36,905 nucleotides of DNA from Dolichospermum compactum NIES-806 (GCF_002368115.1 NZ_AP018316.1:1916535-1953439), one strand, 5' to 3'. Positions 1-8,809 are shown, counted from the stretch's first letter. Notes: generated by a model from the letters alone, not told the origin. Program-made: numbers and translations.

Positions 1-92
1 AGTTGTGATTAAGTATAATTTACGCAATTTATAGTATAGCAAGCATATAAATTATGCAACTACCACAGTAATTGCTCTTGATCTTAAATTAA

Positions 93-121
93 GCGATAGC
101 GAAGCGCTCCGTAGGAATCGC
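93..121. repeat. Short dispersed inverted repeat
   Basis: GCGAT and AATCGC ends flank a core AGCGAAGCGCTCC, giving an imperfect dyad. Similar GCGAAGCG-type words recur at about 29160-29187. This resembles the short palindromic repeats scattered between genes in cyanobacteria. The rest of the first 177 bases shows nothing else that I can support. Confidence 0.5.
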
Positions 122-177
122 ATAATTAATGATATAGTCAATTGGAAACCTATAGTTCATCTATCAAAAAATTTAAG

Positions 178-534
178 ATGATCAACTTAGAGTTAGCCGA
201 ATCTGATGTATTTACCAACCTCAATGTGTCACTTCTGCTAGAATCGCTCACATCTGGAAAAATTGTGGCATCTATTAGAGAATTTCCCGACTGTCGAGTA
301 CAAGCAGATACAAGAGAAACAGCGATCGCCCAAATTCAAGCTACATTTTTAGAAAGATTAAAAAATATAGAAGCGGTATCATGGAAAGTACCAATTAACA
401 CTTCAGAACCAGCTTGGGTGAAATTTGCTGGTGTCTTTAAAGATGATACAGATTTTGCAGCCGTTATAGAGTCAATTCGCGCAGAACGCACTATAGATGA
501 TGACTCAGAAATTGATCCTTCCTATTATCTATAG
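178..534 (+). CDS. Antitoxin-like small protein upstream of a PIN toxin remnant
   Basis: The product has 118 residues from ATG 178. An upstream TTG at 142 is possible but would add an unlikely 12-residue leader. The middle (about residues 20-60 from this ATG) has a HicB/UPF0150-like pattern: two strands around IVASIREFPDC, then a helix that starts near RETAIAQIQ. The tail is acidic. Nine bases after its stop begins a PIN-domain (VapC) reading frame, the usual antitoxin-toxin order, so the likely role is to bind and neutralise that toxin and to autoregulate. The gene looks intact while its partner is broken. The family call is by pattern only; a plain HicB-like orphan is the alternative. Confidence 0.55.
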   Translation: MINLELAESDVFTNLNVSLLLESLTSGKIVASIREFPDCRVQADTRETAIAQIQATFLERLKNIEAVSWKVPINTSEPAWVKFAGVFKDDTDFAAVIESIRAERTIDDDSEIDPSYYL

Positions 535-543
535 AAGTTAGTG

Positions 544-988
544 ATGGTTGATTTATATATTCTCGATACAGATTGTGTTTCACTAATTCTCTATAATCAT
601 CCCCAGCTGATCACTAACACGGCAAAACATCAGGTGGCTGTCACAATTATCACGGTTCAATAACTCTTCAATGGTTGGGTTAACAGAATTAACGATCCTT
701 CCCAAGTAAATAATCTAGGGCTTACGCATTGACAAAGTTTTCTAAATATGTAATGTGGATTTTATCTCTTGTAGGGTGCGTCAGACCCAATAATTTGGTA
801 AAAAACAGATTTCCTCTATCTGACGCACCCTACTCAATAAGTTATTCCCAAAGCCGAAAACGACGCAATTTCGTTCATTCATATGATGGTAAGTTAGTGA
901 GCGTGCGTAAGTCCTATAATCTTCCTCAACTCTATTCAAAATTTTCGACTACTGTAAAATATCTCCAAACTATGGAAATATTGGACTC
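544..988 (+). pseudogene. vapC: VapC-like PIN-domain toxin, disrupted pseudogene
   Basis: ATG 544 opens a frame that begins MVDLYILDTDCVSLI, the PIN motif with its first acidic metal ligands, and continues to VAVTIITVQ. An in-frame TAA then stops it at 661-663. The frame resumes as LFNGWVNRINDPSQVNNL and is cut at 716 by a 201-bp element. After the element (from 917) it continues as PQLYSKFSTTVKYLQTMEILD. Removing the element plus one copy of the TAATC target duplication restores the frame exactly. The 3' third is missing: from about 989 the DNA turns into another dispersed repeat (GTAAGGGTAAAGCATGAGCT) and runs into the 3' end of gor. An intact VapC would be an RNase of about 130 residues; this copy cannot make it. 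Confidence 0.75.
716..916. mobile_element. 201-bp MITE with 13-bp terminal inverted repeats
   Basis: The left end TAGGGCTTACGCA (716-728) and the right end TGCGTAAGTCCTA (904-916) match as inverted repeats in 12 of 13 positions. The element is flanked by TAATC at 711-715 and 917-921, a 5-bp target duplication. Inside lies a perfect 15-bp inverted repeat starting GTAGGGTGCGTC (771-785 with 819-833). There is no transposase, so it is non-autonomous. It sits inside the vapC remnant. The same terminal word TAGGACTTACGCA appears at the right edge of the window (36878-36890), which suggests a family active in this genome. The open frame running through it (729-1175) is a chimera and not a gene. Confidence 0.75.
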
Positions 989-1028
989 TGTAAGGGTAAA
1001 GCATGAGCTAAACCCCTACCAAATACAA

Positions 1029-2408
1029 TTATCTCATAGTGACAAATTCCTCTGCTGCGGAAGGATGAATACCTACAGTGGCATCAAAATCAGCTTTGGT
1101 TGCACCCATTTTTACTGCAATAGCGACACCTTGAATAATTTCTGCGGCGCTATCTCCCACCATGTGAGCGCCTAGAATTTTATCAGTGCTAGTATCTACT
1201 ATTAGCTTCATCATGGTTTTTTCTTGCTTACCTGCCAAAGTGTAGTACATGGGGCGGAAGCTGGTACGATAAATTTTGATGTTGTCATCACCGAATTTGT
1301 CCCTAGCTTGGGCTTCTGTTAAGCCGACTGTTGCCCCTTCTGGAGTGGTAAATACGGCTGTGGCAACGGTTGCGTGACTAAATTCGCGGGGATTTTTGCC
1401 AAATTCAGTATCAGCAAAAGCGCGTCCTTCACCAATGGCGACGGGGGTTAAATTTAGGCGGTCTGTGACATCACCAACAGCATAAATATGGGGTTGGCAA
1501 GTTTGACTATATTCATTGACGGGAATTGCATTTGAGGTGCTGTATCCTGGTTCTTCTTCAGAACTGGGAACACAATCAAGTTGGGCATTTTCTAAGCCTA
1601 ACTCTTCAATATTGGGACTGCGACCAGTTGCTACTAACAATACATCAGCAATGATTGGTTCTTGATTGTCTCCAGATAAAGTTAATTTCAGTCCTGCGTC
1701 CACTTTTTCTATGGCTGTCACCTCAGTATTTGCAACAATGCGAATGCCATGATTAGTCATTCCCTCTTGGATACTGGTGCAAATATCCTGATCAAAACCA
1801 TTCAAAATTTGCTCTTTGCGGATAATTTGCGTGACTTCTGAACCCAAACCGCGCATGATACAGGCAAATTCACTACCGATATAACCAGAACCAATAATAG
1901 CGATATGTTTGGGTTGAGTTTTCAGGTGAAAGATTTCATTAGAAGTAATGGCGTGTTCTATACCTGGTATGTCTGGTTTAATGGGACGACCACCGACAGC
2001 AATTAAGATCTTATCGGCTGTATATTTTTTGCCATTTACTTCGACGGTGTGGGAGTCTATGAAGGTAGCACGACCGGAAATTAATTCTACGCCGGCTTTT
2101 TCTAAAAAGCTGATGTGAAGTGCTGATAGTCTGTTAACTTCTTTATCTATGGATGTGATGAAATGTTCCCAGTCAAATTTTACATCTCCTACAGTCCAAC
2201 CATAACCTGCGGCTTCTTGGAATTGGGCAGGAAAATGAGAACCGTAAACCATGAGTTTTTTGGGGACACAGCCACGAATTACGCAAGTACCACCAACTAA
2301 ATCATATTCGGCGATCGCCACTTTTGCACCATAACTAGCCGCCCGTTTAGAAGCAGCCAAACCCCCAGAACCAGCACCAATCACAAATAGGTCGTAATCA
2401 AAAGTCAT
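1029..2408 (-). CDS. gor: Glutathione reductase (NADPH)
   Basis: This is a flavoprotein disulfide reductase that reduces GSSG to GSH with NADPH and keeps the cytosolic thiol pool reduced. The 459 residues show all landmarks: FAD-binding GAGSGG (11-16), the redox-active disulfide in GGTCVIRGCVPKK (Cys42 and Cys47), a nucleotide-binding GSGYIGSEFA in the middle, the second FAD motif YAVGDVTDR, and the C-terminal HPSAAEEF with the proton-relay His448. The NADPH-site segment reads IIRKEQIL. It keeps the first Arg of the classical pair but lacks the second, so the NADPH pocket deviates from the E. coli/human pattern. It is transcribed toward the vapC remnant, about 100 bp downstream of the sulfurtransferase on the same strand. 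Confidence 0.92.
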   Translation of the reverse strand: MTFDYDLFVIGAGSGGLAASKRAASYGAKVAIAEYDLVGGTCVIRGCVPKKLMVYGSHFPAQFQEAAGYGWTVGDVKFDWEHFITSIDKEVNRLSALHISFLEKAGVELISGRATFIDSHTVEVNGKKYTADKILIAVGGRPIKPDIPGIEHAITSNEIFHLKTQPKHIAIIGSGYIGSEFACIMRGLGSEVTQIIRKEQILNGFDQDICTSIQEGMTNHGIRIVANTEVTAIEKVDAGLKLTLSGDNQEPIIADVLLVATGRSPNIEELGLENAQLDCVPSSEEEPGYSTSNAIPVNEYSQTCQPHIYAVGDVTDRLNLTPVAIGEGRAFADTEFGKNPREFSHATVATAVFTTPEGATVGLTEAQARDKFGDDNIKIYRTSFRPMYYTLAGKQEKTMMKLIVDTSTDKILGAHMVGDSAAEIIQGVAIAVKMGATKADFDATVGIHPSAAEEFVTMR

Positions 2409-2509
2409 AAATTTCTACTTTTTTAACTAAAAATAGGCTATTGAACTACATATAGTCAGATTGCCTAGATTTAATCTAACGTAGCTGACAACGGACAACC
2501 AACAATTAA

Positions 2510-3325
2510 CTAATAACTAATCCAGTCACTCCAACTACCGGCGTAAAGTTTAGCGGTGGGAACTCCAGCTATGGTTAAAGAAAGTAAATTTACACAAGCT
2601 GTGACACCAGAACCACAATAAACTAAAATTTCTTTATTTGTATCTATATTTTGCCACCGTTGAGATTGTTCTAACTGGGGAATTAGGCACCCAGAAGCGT
2701 CCGTTACTTCTTGCCAAGGATAATTAACAGCACCGGGAATATGTCCAGCAATTTTATCAATTGGTTCTTTTTCTCCGCGATAACGTTCTCCTTCTCTGGA
2801 GTCTATTAAAACCACATTTTGACTATCTTTGTGATTTTTAACATAAGTAAAATCTACAACTTTATCGGCTTGTAATTGGGGAATAAATGTTCCTCTTTCC
2901 GCAGTAGGAATGACATCTGTAACGGCATAACCCACTTTTTGCCAACGGTCAAAACCACCATCTAAAACAGCTACTCGTTCATGTCCTAAATACCGCAATA
3001 ACCACCATAAACGAGATGCAAAAGCCAAGCGAGAATCATCATAAGCCACTACTAAAGTTTTTTGGGAATTTACCCCAATTGCTGATAATTTTTCGGCTAA
3101 TTCTGTGGTATTTGGTAAAGGATGTCTGCCCCCATGTTCTTGCACAGGACTAGATAAATCTTGATTTAAATCTAAATAATAAGAGCCTGGGATATGATTA
3201 GTTTGATACTGTTGTTTTCCTAATTGGCTATCAGCTAAAGAAAACCGACAATCAACAATCACAACTTGAGAATTACTGAGGTTTTCAACCAGCCATTCTG
3301 GAGAAACAATAAATTGATTATTCAT
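2510..3325 (-). CDS. sseA: Sulfurtransferase, 3-mercaptopyruvate type (tandem rhodanese)
   Basis: The 271-residue protein has the two tandem rhodanese domains of the SseA/MPST/TST family. It transfers sulfane sulfur from 3-mercaptopyruvate or thiosulfate to an acceptor. The N-terminal structural domain contains IVDCRFSLAD and the conserved HIPGS; the catalytic domain carries a second HIPGAVNYPW and the active-site loop CGSGVTAC with catalytic Cys237. A CGSGVTA loop is the mercaptopyruvate-type signature, whereas thiosulfate rhodaneses usually carry CRKGVTA, so I favour the former. The start codon directly abuts the repeat-filled divergent intergenic region shared with the methyltransferase gene at 3460. 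The downstream gene on the strand is gor, so the two could share a transcript. Confidence 0.88.
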   Translation of the reverse strand: MNNQFIVSPEWLVENLSNSQVVIVDCRFSLADSQLGKQQYQTNHIPGSYYLDLNQDLSSPVQEHGGRHPLPNTTELAEKLSAIGVNSQKTLVVAYDDSRLAFASRLWWLLRYLGHERVAVLDGGFDRWQKVGYAVTDVIPTAERGTFIPQLQADKVVDFTYVKNHKDSQNVVLIDSREGERYRGEKEPIDKIAGHIPGAVNYPWQEVTDASGCLIPQLEQSQRWQNIDTNKEILVYCGSGVTACVNLLSLTIAGVPTAKLYAGSWSDWISY

Positions 3326-3327
3326 GG

Positions 3328-3442
3328 GTAATTGGGAATTGGTAATGGGTAATGGGTAATTGGTGAAAACTATTCTTCTTTCTTCTTTCTTCTTTCTTCT
3401 TTCTTCTTTCTTCTTTCTTCTTTCTTCTTTCTTCTTTCTTCT
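3328..3442. repeat. Two heptanucleotide repeat arrays filling a divergent promoter region
   Basis: Positions 3373-3442 are ten tandem copies of a 7-bp unit (TTCTTTC permutation), almost perfect. They are followed by two copies of CTGACTC. Positions 3328-3364 hold degenerate units of the AATGGGTAATTGG type. Together they occupy nearly all of the 134 bp between the divergent starts of the sulfurtransferase (3325) and the MnmC-like gene (3460). Short tandemly repeated heptamers are a known feature of heterocystous cyanobacteria. A related cassette with one copy of the unit lies at 28117-28183. Confidence 0.85.
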
Positions 3443-3459
3443 GACTCCTGACTCCTAAA

Positions 3460-4383
3460 ATGTTTACACCCCAACAAACACAAGACGGTTCTTTTACCTT
3501 TTTTTCCACAGAATTTAATCAAGCTTTCCACAGCCACTATGGAGCAAAACAGGAAAGTTTGCTGAAGTTTGCGATTCCGACTCGACTACCAATATTAGCC
3601 GAAACGGGATTTGTGCGGCTGTTAGATATTTGTTATGGTCTAGGATACAACACAGCGGCAGCTTTACAGACAATTTGGCAAGTAAATCCTCGTTGTCGTG
3701 TGGAGGTGATTGGCTTAGAAATAAATTCCATTGTCCCCCAAGCAGCAATTAGCCATCAGTTATTCAATAGCTGGGACGACAAATATATAAAAATTTTAAC
3801 TCAAATAGCGTTTGAACATCAAATCCACATAGATTATTTGCAAGCTACTTTACTAATTGGTGATGCTAGAAGCTTAATTCTCCAAGTACATGAATCAGGC
3901 TTCCAAGCAGATGCAATTTTTCTTGATCCCTTTTCACCTCCGCAATGTCCACAATTATGGACGGTGGAATTTATCCAAAAAGTATCAGAATGCTTGCATC
4001 AAAATGGGTTAATAGCTACTTATTCCTGTGCTGCGGCGGTACGGACTGCGTTGTTAGCTGCGGGTTTGGTTGTCAGTTCGACTCCACCGATAGGAAGACG
4101 GACTCCGGGGACGATTGCGGGACATCCCAAACATGGTGAGGAATCAACTATATCCTATTTGTCGCCTCTTTCCCAAACTGAAGCAGAACATTTATTAACT
4201 CGTGCTGCTATTCCTTATCGAGATCCTAATTTAAGCGATACCGCTGCAATGATACTTAAGCGACGACAAGAGGAAATTGGAGTCTCTACATTGGAATCAA
4301 GTTCACAATGGCGCAAAAGGTGGTTAAGATCGTCAACACCGCAGGAGATTTTGCCTGAACAGTCAACAGTTAGTGATGATTAA
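3460..4383 (+). CDS. MnmC-like SAM-dependent methyltransferase (DUF752), tRNA wobble uridine modification
   Basis: The 307-residue protein matches the methyltransferase half of MnmC. It would methylate the aminomethyl group of 5-aminomethyl-2-thiouridine at tRNA position 34, making mnm5s2U. Visible landmarks are the SAM-binding LLDICYGLGYNTAAAL (about residues 54-69), the acidic ELE-like end of strand 2 (VIGLEIN), GDAR, and the catalytic-loop region FLDPFSPPQCPQLW. It then has ATYSCAAAVR, as in MnmC. The FAD-dependent oxidase domain of the E. coli bifunctional enzyme is absent, so another enzyme must supply the aminomethyl substrate. The ATG at 3460 lies 17 bp after the tandem repeat and has no clear ribosome binding site. 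glmU follows 69 bp downstream on the same strand. Confidence 0.8.
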   Translation: MFTPQQTQDGSFTFFSTEFNQAFHSHYGAKQESLLKFAIPTRLPILAETGFVRLLDICYGLGYNTAAALQTIWQVNPRCRVEVIGLEINSIVPQAAISHQLFNSWDDKYIKILTQIAFEHQIHIDYLQATLLIGDARSLILQVHESGFQADAIFLDPFSPPQCPQLWTVEFIQKVSECLHQNGLIATYSCAAAVRTALLAAGLVVSSTPPIGRRTPGTIAGHPKHGEESTISYLSPLSQTEAEHLLTRAAIPYRDPNLSDTAAMILKRRQEEIGVSTLESSSQWRKRWLRSSTPQEILPEQSTVSDD

Positions 4384-4452
4384 CTGATATGATCTGGGCT
4401 AGAAGGAAGCAAATTAAAAAAGCATTTATCGCCAATTCACTGATATTTAATT

Positions 4453-5808
4453 ATGGTTGTTGTAGCAATTCTCGCCGCTGGAAAAGGAACAAGAATGAAA
4501 TCTAATCTACCCAAGGTTTTACATTCTTTGGGTGGAAAATCTTTAGTTGAACGCGTTATTGAAAGTGCTGAACCTCTTTCACCTTCCCGGAGATTAGTGA
4601 TTGTTGGTTATCAATCCACAGAAGTAAAAACAGCTATGGATTCTATTTATGGTGTGGAATTTGTAGAACAGGCTGTACAATTAGGCACAGGTCATGCTAT
4701 CCAACAATTACTTCCCCATTTAGAGGGTTACACGGGGGATTTATTGATTTTAAATGGTGATGTGCCTTTGTTGCGGACAGAAACTTTAAAAAACCTCTTA
4801 CAAACTCACCAAGAAAATCAAAATTCCTGTACTATTCTGACTGCACAATTAGCAAATCCTCAAGGTTATGGTAGGGTTTTTCGGAATAGTGAGGGTATTG
4901 TCCAAAAAATAGTTGAGGATAAAGATTGTACTCCTAACCAAAGAGAAAATGATCGGGTAAATGCTGGTATTTACTGTTTTCATTGGCCTGATTTGGCTAA
5001 GATTCTACCAGATTTACAAGCTAATAATACTCAAAAAGAATATTACCTAACTGATGCTGTTACTCAAGTTGGTAAGGTAATGGCTGTAGATGTGAAAGAT
5101 AATCAAGAAATTTTGGGAATTAATGATAGATTACAATTGGCAACTGCTAATGATATTTTACAAAAACGGATTAAGGAAAAATGGTTGTTAGCAGGTGTGA
5201 CGTTAATTGATCCGGCAAGTATTACTATTGATGAAACGGTGGAATTACAGCCGGATGTGATTATTGAACCGCAAACCCATTTGCGGGGAAGGACGGTGAT
5301 TCAAGCTGGTAGTCGCATTGGTCCGGGAAGTTTAATTGAGAATAGTGAGTTGGGTGAAAATGTCACGGTTCTCTATTCTGTAATTACAGATAGTGTGATT
5401 CAATCTCAAACTCGAATTGGACCTTACGCGCATTTACGTGGTCATGCTGAGGTGGGTGTAGGTTGTAGAATTGGTAATTTTGTGGAGTTGAAAAATACCC
5501 AATTAGGAGATCGCACTAATGTAGCACACTTATCATATTTAGGCGATACCACAACCGGAACTCAGGTCAATGTAGGTGCGGGGACAATCACTGCTAATTA
5601 TGACGGTGTGAAGAAGCATAAGACAATTATAGGCGATCGCAGCAAAACCGGTTCTAATAGTGTGTTAGTTGCACCTCTTACTGTGGGTAATGATGTCTAC
5701 ATAGCCGCAGGTTCAACAGTTACAGAAGATGTCCCTGATGATTCTTTGGTAATTGCTAGAAGTCGTCAGGTGGTCAAACCAGGTTGGAAAATGCAACCTG
5801 ACAATTAA
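4453..5808 (+). CDS. glmU: Bifunctional GlmU: GlcN-1-P acetyltransferase / GlcNAc-1-P uridyltransferase
   Basis: GlmU makes UDP-GlcNAc for peptidoglycan and lipopolysaccharide in two cytosolic steps. The 451 residues match the family length. The N-terminal pyrophosphorylase has LAAGKGTRM (7-15) with Lys21, QLGTGHA, and the metal-binding LNGDVPLL. The C-terminal half is a left-handed beta-helix of hexapeptide repeats (from about residue 250), with the acetyltransferase segment RIGNFVELKN, the active-site region LSYLGDTTTG, NVGAGTITANYDG and SKTGSNSVLVAP. An HIP1 site lies at 5633-5640. A terminator-like hairpin follows at 5819. It reads in the same direction as the MnmC-like gene but probably has its own promoter in the 69-bp gap. 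Confidence 0.95.
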   Translation: MVVVAILAAGKGTRMKSNLPKVLHSLGGKSLVERVIESAEPLSPSRRLVIVGYQSTEVKTAMDSIYGVEFVEQAVQLGTGHAIQQLLPHLEGYTGDLLILNGDVPLLRTETLKNLLQTHQENQNSCTILTAQLANPQGYGRVFRNSEGIVQKIVEDKDCTPNQRENDRVNAGIYCFHWPDLAKILPDLQANNTQKEYYLTDAVTQVGKVMAVDVKDNQEILGINDRLQLATANDILQKRIKEKWLLAGVTLIDPASITIDETVELQPDVIIEPQTHLRGRTVIQAGSRIGPGSLIENSELGENVTVLYSVITDSVIQSQTRIGPYAHLRGHAEVGVGCRIGNFVELKNTQLGDRTNVAHLSYLGDTTTGTQVNVGAGTITANYDGVKKHKTIIGDRSKTGSNSVLVAPLTVGNDVYIAAGSTVTEDVPDDSLVIARSRQVVKPGWKMQPDN

Positions 5809-5818
5809 TATTTTTCAG

Positions 5819-5845
5819 GGTGCGTTTATTAACGCACCTTTATTA
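5819..5845 (+). terminator. Terminator-like hairpin after glmU
   Basis: An 8-bp perfect stem GGTGCGTT (5819-5826) and AACGCACC (5831-5838) closes a TATT loop and is followed by TTTATTAT. This fits a rho-independent terminator. The stem word GGTGCGT is also part of the dispersed repeat inside the MITE at 771-833, so the terminator may be a domesticated repeat. Confidence 0.6.
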
Positions 5846-5900
5846 TGCAAAAATTTGATTAATTCTTACTTCATAAATTACCTATTATTGCCAAGTAATT

Positions 5901-6350
5901 TTATTTGGGGTGGCTACTCCTAATTATCAAATAACTAATTGATAAAGAAAGAATAGCAATACCTAAACCGATAATTTCTATCCCTTCAGTAACTTTTAAA
6001 TCAAGAATAATAATTTTTCTGGCAATAGCAATTAAAGAAGTGACAATAACTAATTCAACTTGTAAAACGTGCTTTTTGAGGTAGCCAGTAATATTTTCTA
6101 GTATTTCTAAAGCAATTAATACATTAAGAAATAACCCGAAAGTTTGAAACAATGTTTTGTTAAAACTAGCGTCCTGTGGAGAAAGTATTTTTTGAAAAAT
6201 AAATATTGCTAAATCACCAAGTGTGGCAAAAATTACTATTACCATAAGTAGAGATAATAATTTTGCAACTATTACCTCAATAACTTCCATTACGTGCATG
6301 AAGCTTTTGTCACTGGTAAGTTCTAGAAAATTTTTAATGAACCTTCTCAT
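5901..6350 (-). CDS. PsiE-family small membrane protein
   Basis: The protein is 149 residues long if it starts at ATG 6350. That start has an ideal ribosome binding site, AAGGAG, eight bases upstream. A longer frame to 6428 would add 26 residues with no such site. It has a charged N-terminus (MRRFIKNF), then four hydrophobic helices around residues 24-45, 65-85, 94-113 and 119-142. The pattern NVLIALEILENI and VELVIVTSLIAIARKIIILD matches the phosphate-starvation-inducible PsiE family, whose function is unknown. It is convergent with glmU and on the same strand as the nitrate operon, about 280 bp beyond narB. No PHO box was recognised upstream. Confidence 0.7.
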   Translation of the reverse strand: MRRFIKNFLELTSDKSFMHVMEVIEVIVAKLLSLLMVIVIFATLGDLAIFIFQKILSPQDASFNKTLFQTFGLFLNVLIALEILENITGYLKKHVLQVELVIVTSLIAIARKIIILDLKVTEGIEIIGLGIAILSLSISYLIIRSSHPK

Positions 6351-6599
6351 TTGATACTCCTTGATTAAAATTAAATTGGAAATTACGAATATAAAACGAA
6401 AATCCTGTAGATAAATCTCAAGGATCAAAAAGCATAAATATATTTTCTAATTTCAAAAACTTTGCAGTTTTAGAAAGTGCTTTCAAAAGTAATAGTTCGT
6501 TACTTAAATTGTAAAATTAATCATGATCCCTCTTGGAGAATTTAGGTATCTAAAGAAACAATCATAACCATTGATAATTAACAATAGATGACGTAATAA

Positions 6600-6616
6600 A
6601 TTCCCGATTTGGGAAT
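6600..6616 (-). terminator. Possible terminator of the nitrate operon
   Basis: ATTCCC (6600-6605) and GGGAAT (6611-6616) form a 6-bp stem with a 5-base loop, 12 bases after the narB stop. On the minus strand it is followed by the T-rich TTATTA. The stem is short, so this is a weak call. The remaining bases up to 6428 show nothing I recognise. Confidence 0.4.
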
Positions 6617-6628
6617 ATTGTTAAAAGC

Positions 6629-8809
6629 TTACCATTGGGAAGACTGAAATTGATAATTTTTAACAGCAGATTTCACAGAAATTGGGATTAATTGCACAGC
6701 ACAGGCTTTTAATTCTGGTTGCAAGGAATCAGGACAAGCCTCTGAATGAGTAAGAGTGTTAGCTTCTGCGTCATCCGCCCATAGCTTACCCCAGTGCATG
6801 GGGACAAAGACAGTACCGGGGGAAATAGCTTTTGTGACTTTAGCCGGAAACTTAGTTTTACCACGACGCGATCGCACTTCTAACCACTGATCATCAATAA
6901 TACCCAAAGCGGCGGCATCACGGGGATGAATCTCAATAAACGGTTGCGGGTGCAGTTTGCGAATTTTTTCAATTCTGCCAGTTCGCGTTTGTGTATGCCA
7001 ATGACCGTACAATCTACCAGTAGTTAATATAAAAGGATAATTATCATCCGGTGGTTCAGCAAGTCCTTTAGAATAATATGCACCAAACTTAGCGCGTCCG
7101 TCAGTTGTGTGAAAGCGTAGATTAGTATATAGACGTTTATTTCCTGAATTACCACCCTGTGAATAAGGCCAATGAGTTGGACCTTGTGCGGCTAAAAAGC
7201 CATGACTTAAACCCGACATATCACAAGGACGCTGACGAGTTAATTTGACAAATTCAGCATAAACTTCCGCAGAATTATTAAAAGTAAACTTATCAGTAAA
7301 ACCTAATCTTCTTCCCACTTCCGCGAAAATTTCCCAATCAGGTTTTGCTTCCCTGGGTGGTTCACGAAAAGCCGAACATAGAGTTACCCTTCTTTCCGAA
7401 TTAGTCATAATCCCAGTTTTTTCACCCCACTGCGCCGCAGGTAATAAAACATGAGCATAAGCTGATGTTTCTGTTGGGTAATAAGCATCTTGATAGATAG
7501 TAAAAGGAGATTTTAATAACGCCTTTTTTGTTCTTTCTAAATCTGGCATACTCACAGCCGGATTAGTGGCAGCAATCCATAATAAACCCACATTTTTCGT
7601 TTCCAAACTAGTGATCATTTCCCAAGCAGTTAAACCAGGAACAGAGGAAATTTGTCCTGTTTCTAAACCCCAAAAATCTTCAACTTCTGCCCGATGTTCG
7701 GCATTTTTTACCAAGCGATAACCCGGTAACAAATGAGCTAAACCTCCCGCTTCTCTGCCACCCATAGCATTAGGTTGACCAGTCAAAGAAAATGGACCAG
7801 CCCCAGGTTTACCGATTTGTCCCGTCATTAAATGTAAATTAATAATAGTTCTAACCTTAGCCGTACCTTCAGAAGATTGATTAACACCCATTGACCATAA
7901 AGAAAGTACAGATTTTGATTTTCCCCAATATTTAGCGGCGGTTTCTAAATCTTCAATAGTAATACCACAACGACTAGCCACTACCTCCGGCGAATAATGG
8001 CGAATTACCTCCGCATAAGCCGGAAAATTGCTAGTACAATCATCAATAAAAGCTAGATCAACATAATTCCATTTCATTAATAAATAGGCAATACCATTTA
8101 ACAAATCAATATCTGTACCTGGACGAATAGCTAAATGTAAATCGGCTGCTTCGGCTGTTGGGGTACGCCGAGGGTCAACCACAACCATTTTAACATGGCG
8201 ATTTTTTTTATGATATTTTGCTAACCGATTAAAAATAATGGGATGACATTCCGCCGTATTTGTACCAATTAAAAAAGCACAATCAGTTAATTCTAAATCA
8301 TCGTAACAGCAAGGAGGCCCATCAGCACCAAAACTTTGAATGTACCCAGATACCGCACTAGACATACACAACCGGGAATTAGCATCGAAATTATTAGTTC
8401 CTAAACAACCTTTGAGTAACTTTTGAGCAATATAATAATCTTCAGTTTGAAATTGTCCAGAACCATACATACAGATAGAATCTGTGGCTTGATTCAAGCG
8501 CAATGTTTGAATCCGTTGGGTAATAATATCAAAGGCTTCATTCCAACTCACACGCCGAAATTCTGCATCTAACGAATCGCGTACCATTGGATGATGCAAT
8601 CTACTTTTATCCAAAGATTCAGCAATAGTTGCACCTTTAACACATACCATTCCTTGACTAGAAGGATGAGATTTATCACCCCTAACTCGCCAAATAGGAA
8701 TTCCTTCACTATCTCGATTTGTGGCTTTTCCATATTGGGCTGGTGCAGAAACTTCTAAACCGCAACCAACACCGCAATAAGGACAAAGTGTTTTGGTAAA
8801 TTCATTCAT
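6629..8809 (-). CDS. narB: Ferredoxin-dependent assimilatory nitrate reductase NarB
   Basis: NarB reduces nitrate to nitrite in the cytoplasm using reduced ferredoxin. The 726 residues begin with the [4Fe-4S] cluster motif CPYCGVGC (Cys9, Cys12, Cys16), with the fourth ligand in GMVCVKG (Cys56). The bis-MGD molybdenum site follows in SRLCMSSAVSGY, where Cys148 would bind molybdenum. The rest is a typical molybdopterin oxidoreductase body with a C-terminal MGD-binding domain (TGRLYGHWHTQTRTGR). Length and motifs match cyanobacterial NarB; no FAD or NADH module is fused. It is the last gene of the operon, separated from nrtD by 261 bp of repeats and a small coding remnant. This gap is longer than the others and could hold a processing site or a second promoter. 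Confidence 0.95.
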   Translation of the reverse strand: MNEFTKTLCPYCGVGCGLEVSAPAQYGKATNRDSEGIPIWRVRGDKSHPSSQGMVCVKGATIAESLDKSRLHHPMVRDSLDAEFRRVSWNEAFDIITQRIQTLRLNQATDSICMYGSGQFQTEDYYIAQKLLKGCLGTNNFDANSRLCMSSAVSGYIQSFGADGPPCCYDDLELTDCAFLIGTNTAECHPIIFNRLAKYHKKNRHVKMVVVDPRRTPTAEAADLHLAIRPGTDIDLLNGIAYLLMKWNYVDLAFIDDCTSNFPAYAEVIRHYSPEVVASRCGITIEDLETAAKYWGKSKSVLSLWSMGVNQSSEGTAKVRTIINLHLMTGQIGKPGAGPFSLTGQPNAMGGREAGGLAHLLPGYRLVKNAEHRAEVEDFWGLETGQISSVPGLTAWEMITSLETKNVGLLWIAATNPAVSMPDLERTKKALLKSPFTIYQDAYYPTETSAYAHVLLPAAQWGEKTGIMTNSERRVTLCSAFREPPREAKPDWEIFAEVGRRLGFTDKFTFNNSAEVYAEFVKLTRQRPCDMSGLSHGFLAAQGPTHWPYSQGGNSGNKRLYTNLRFHTTDGRAKFGAYYSKGLAEPPDDNYPFILTTGRLYGHWHTQTRTGRIEKIRKLHPQPFIEIHPRDAAALGIIDDQWLEVRSRRGKTKFPAKVTKAISPGTVFVPMHWGKLWADDAEANTLTHSEACPDSLQPELKACAVQLIPISVKSAVKNYQFQSSQW

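Noticed and set aside
729..1175. 148-codon plus-strand open frame
   Set aside because: It runs through the MITE, the vapC remnant and the antisense of gor; only a chimera of unrelated sequences, with no coherent protein.
3373..3442. Tandem repeats as a CRISPR array
   Set aside because: Units are 7 bp with no spacers; no cas genes in the window.
3318..3509. Minus-strand frame encoding a Lys/Glu/Arg repeat
   Set aside because: It is only the translation of the heptanucleotide array and overlaps the MnmC-like gene start.
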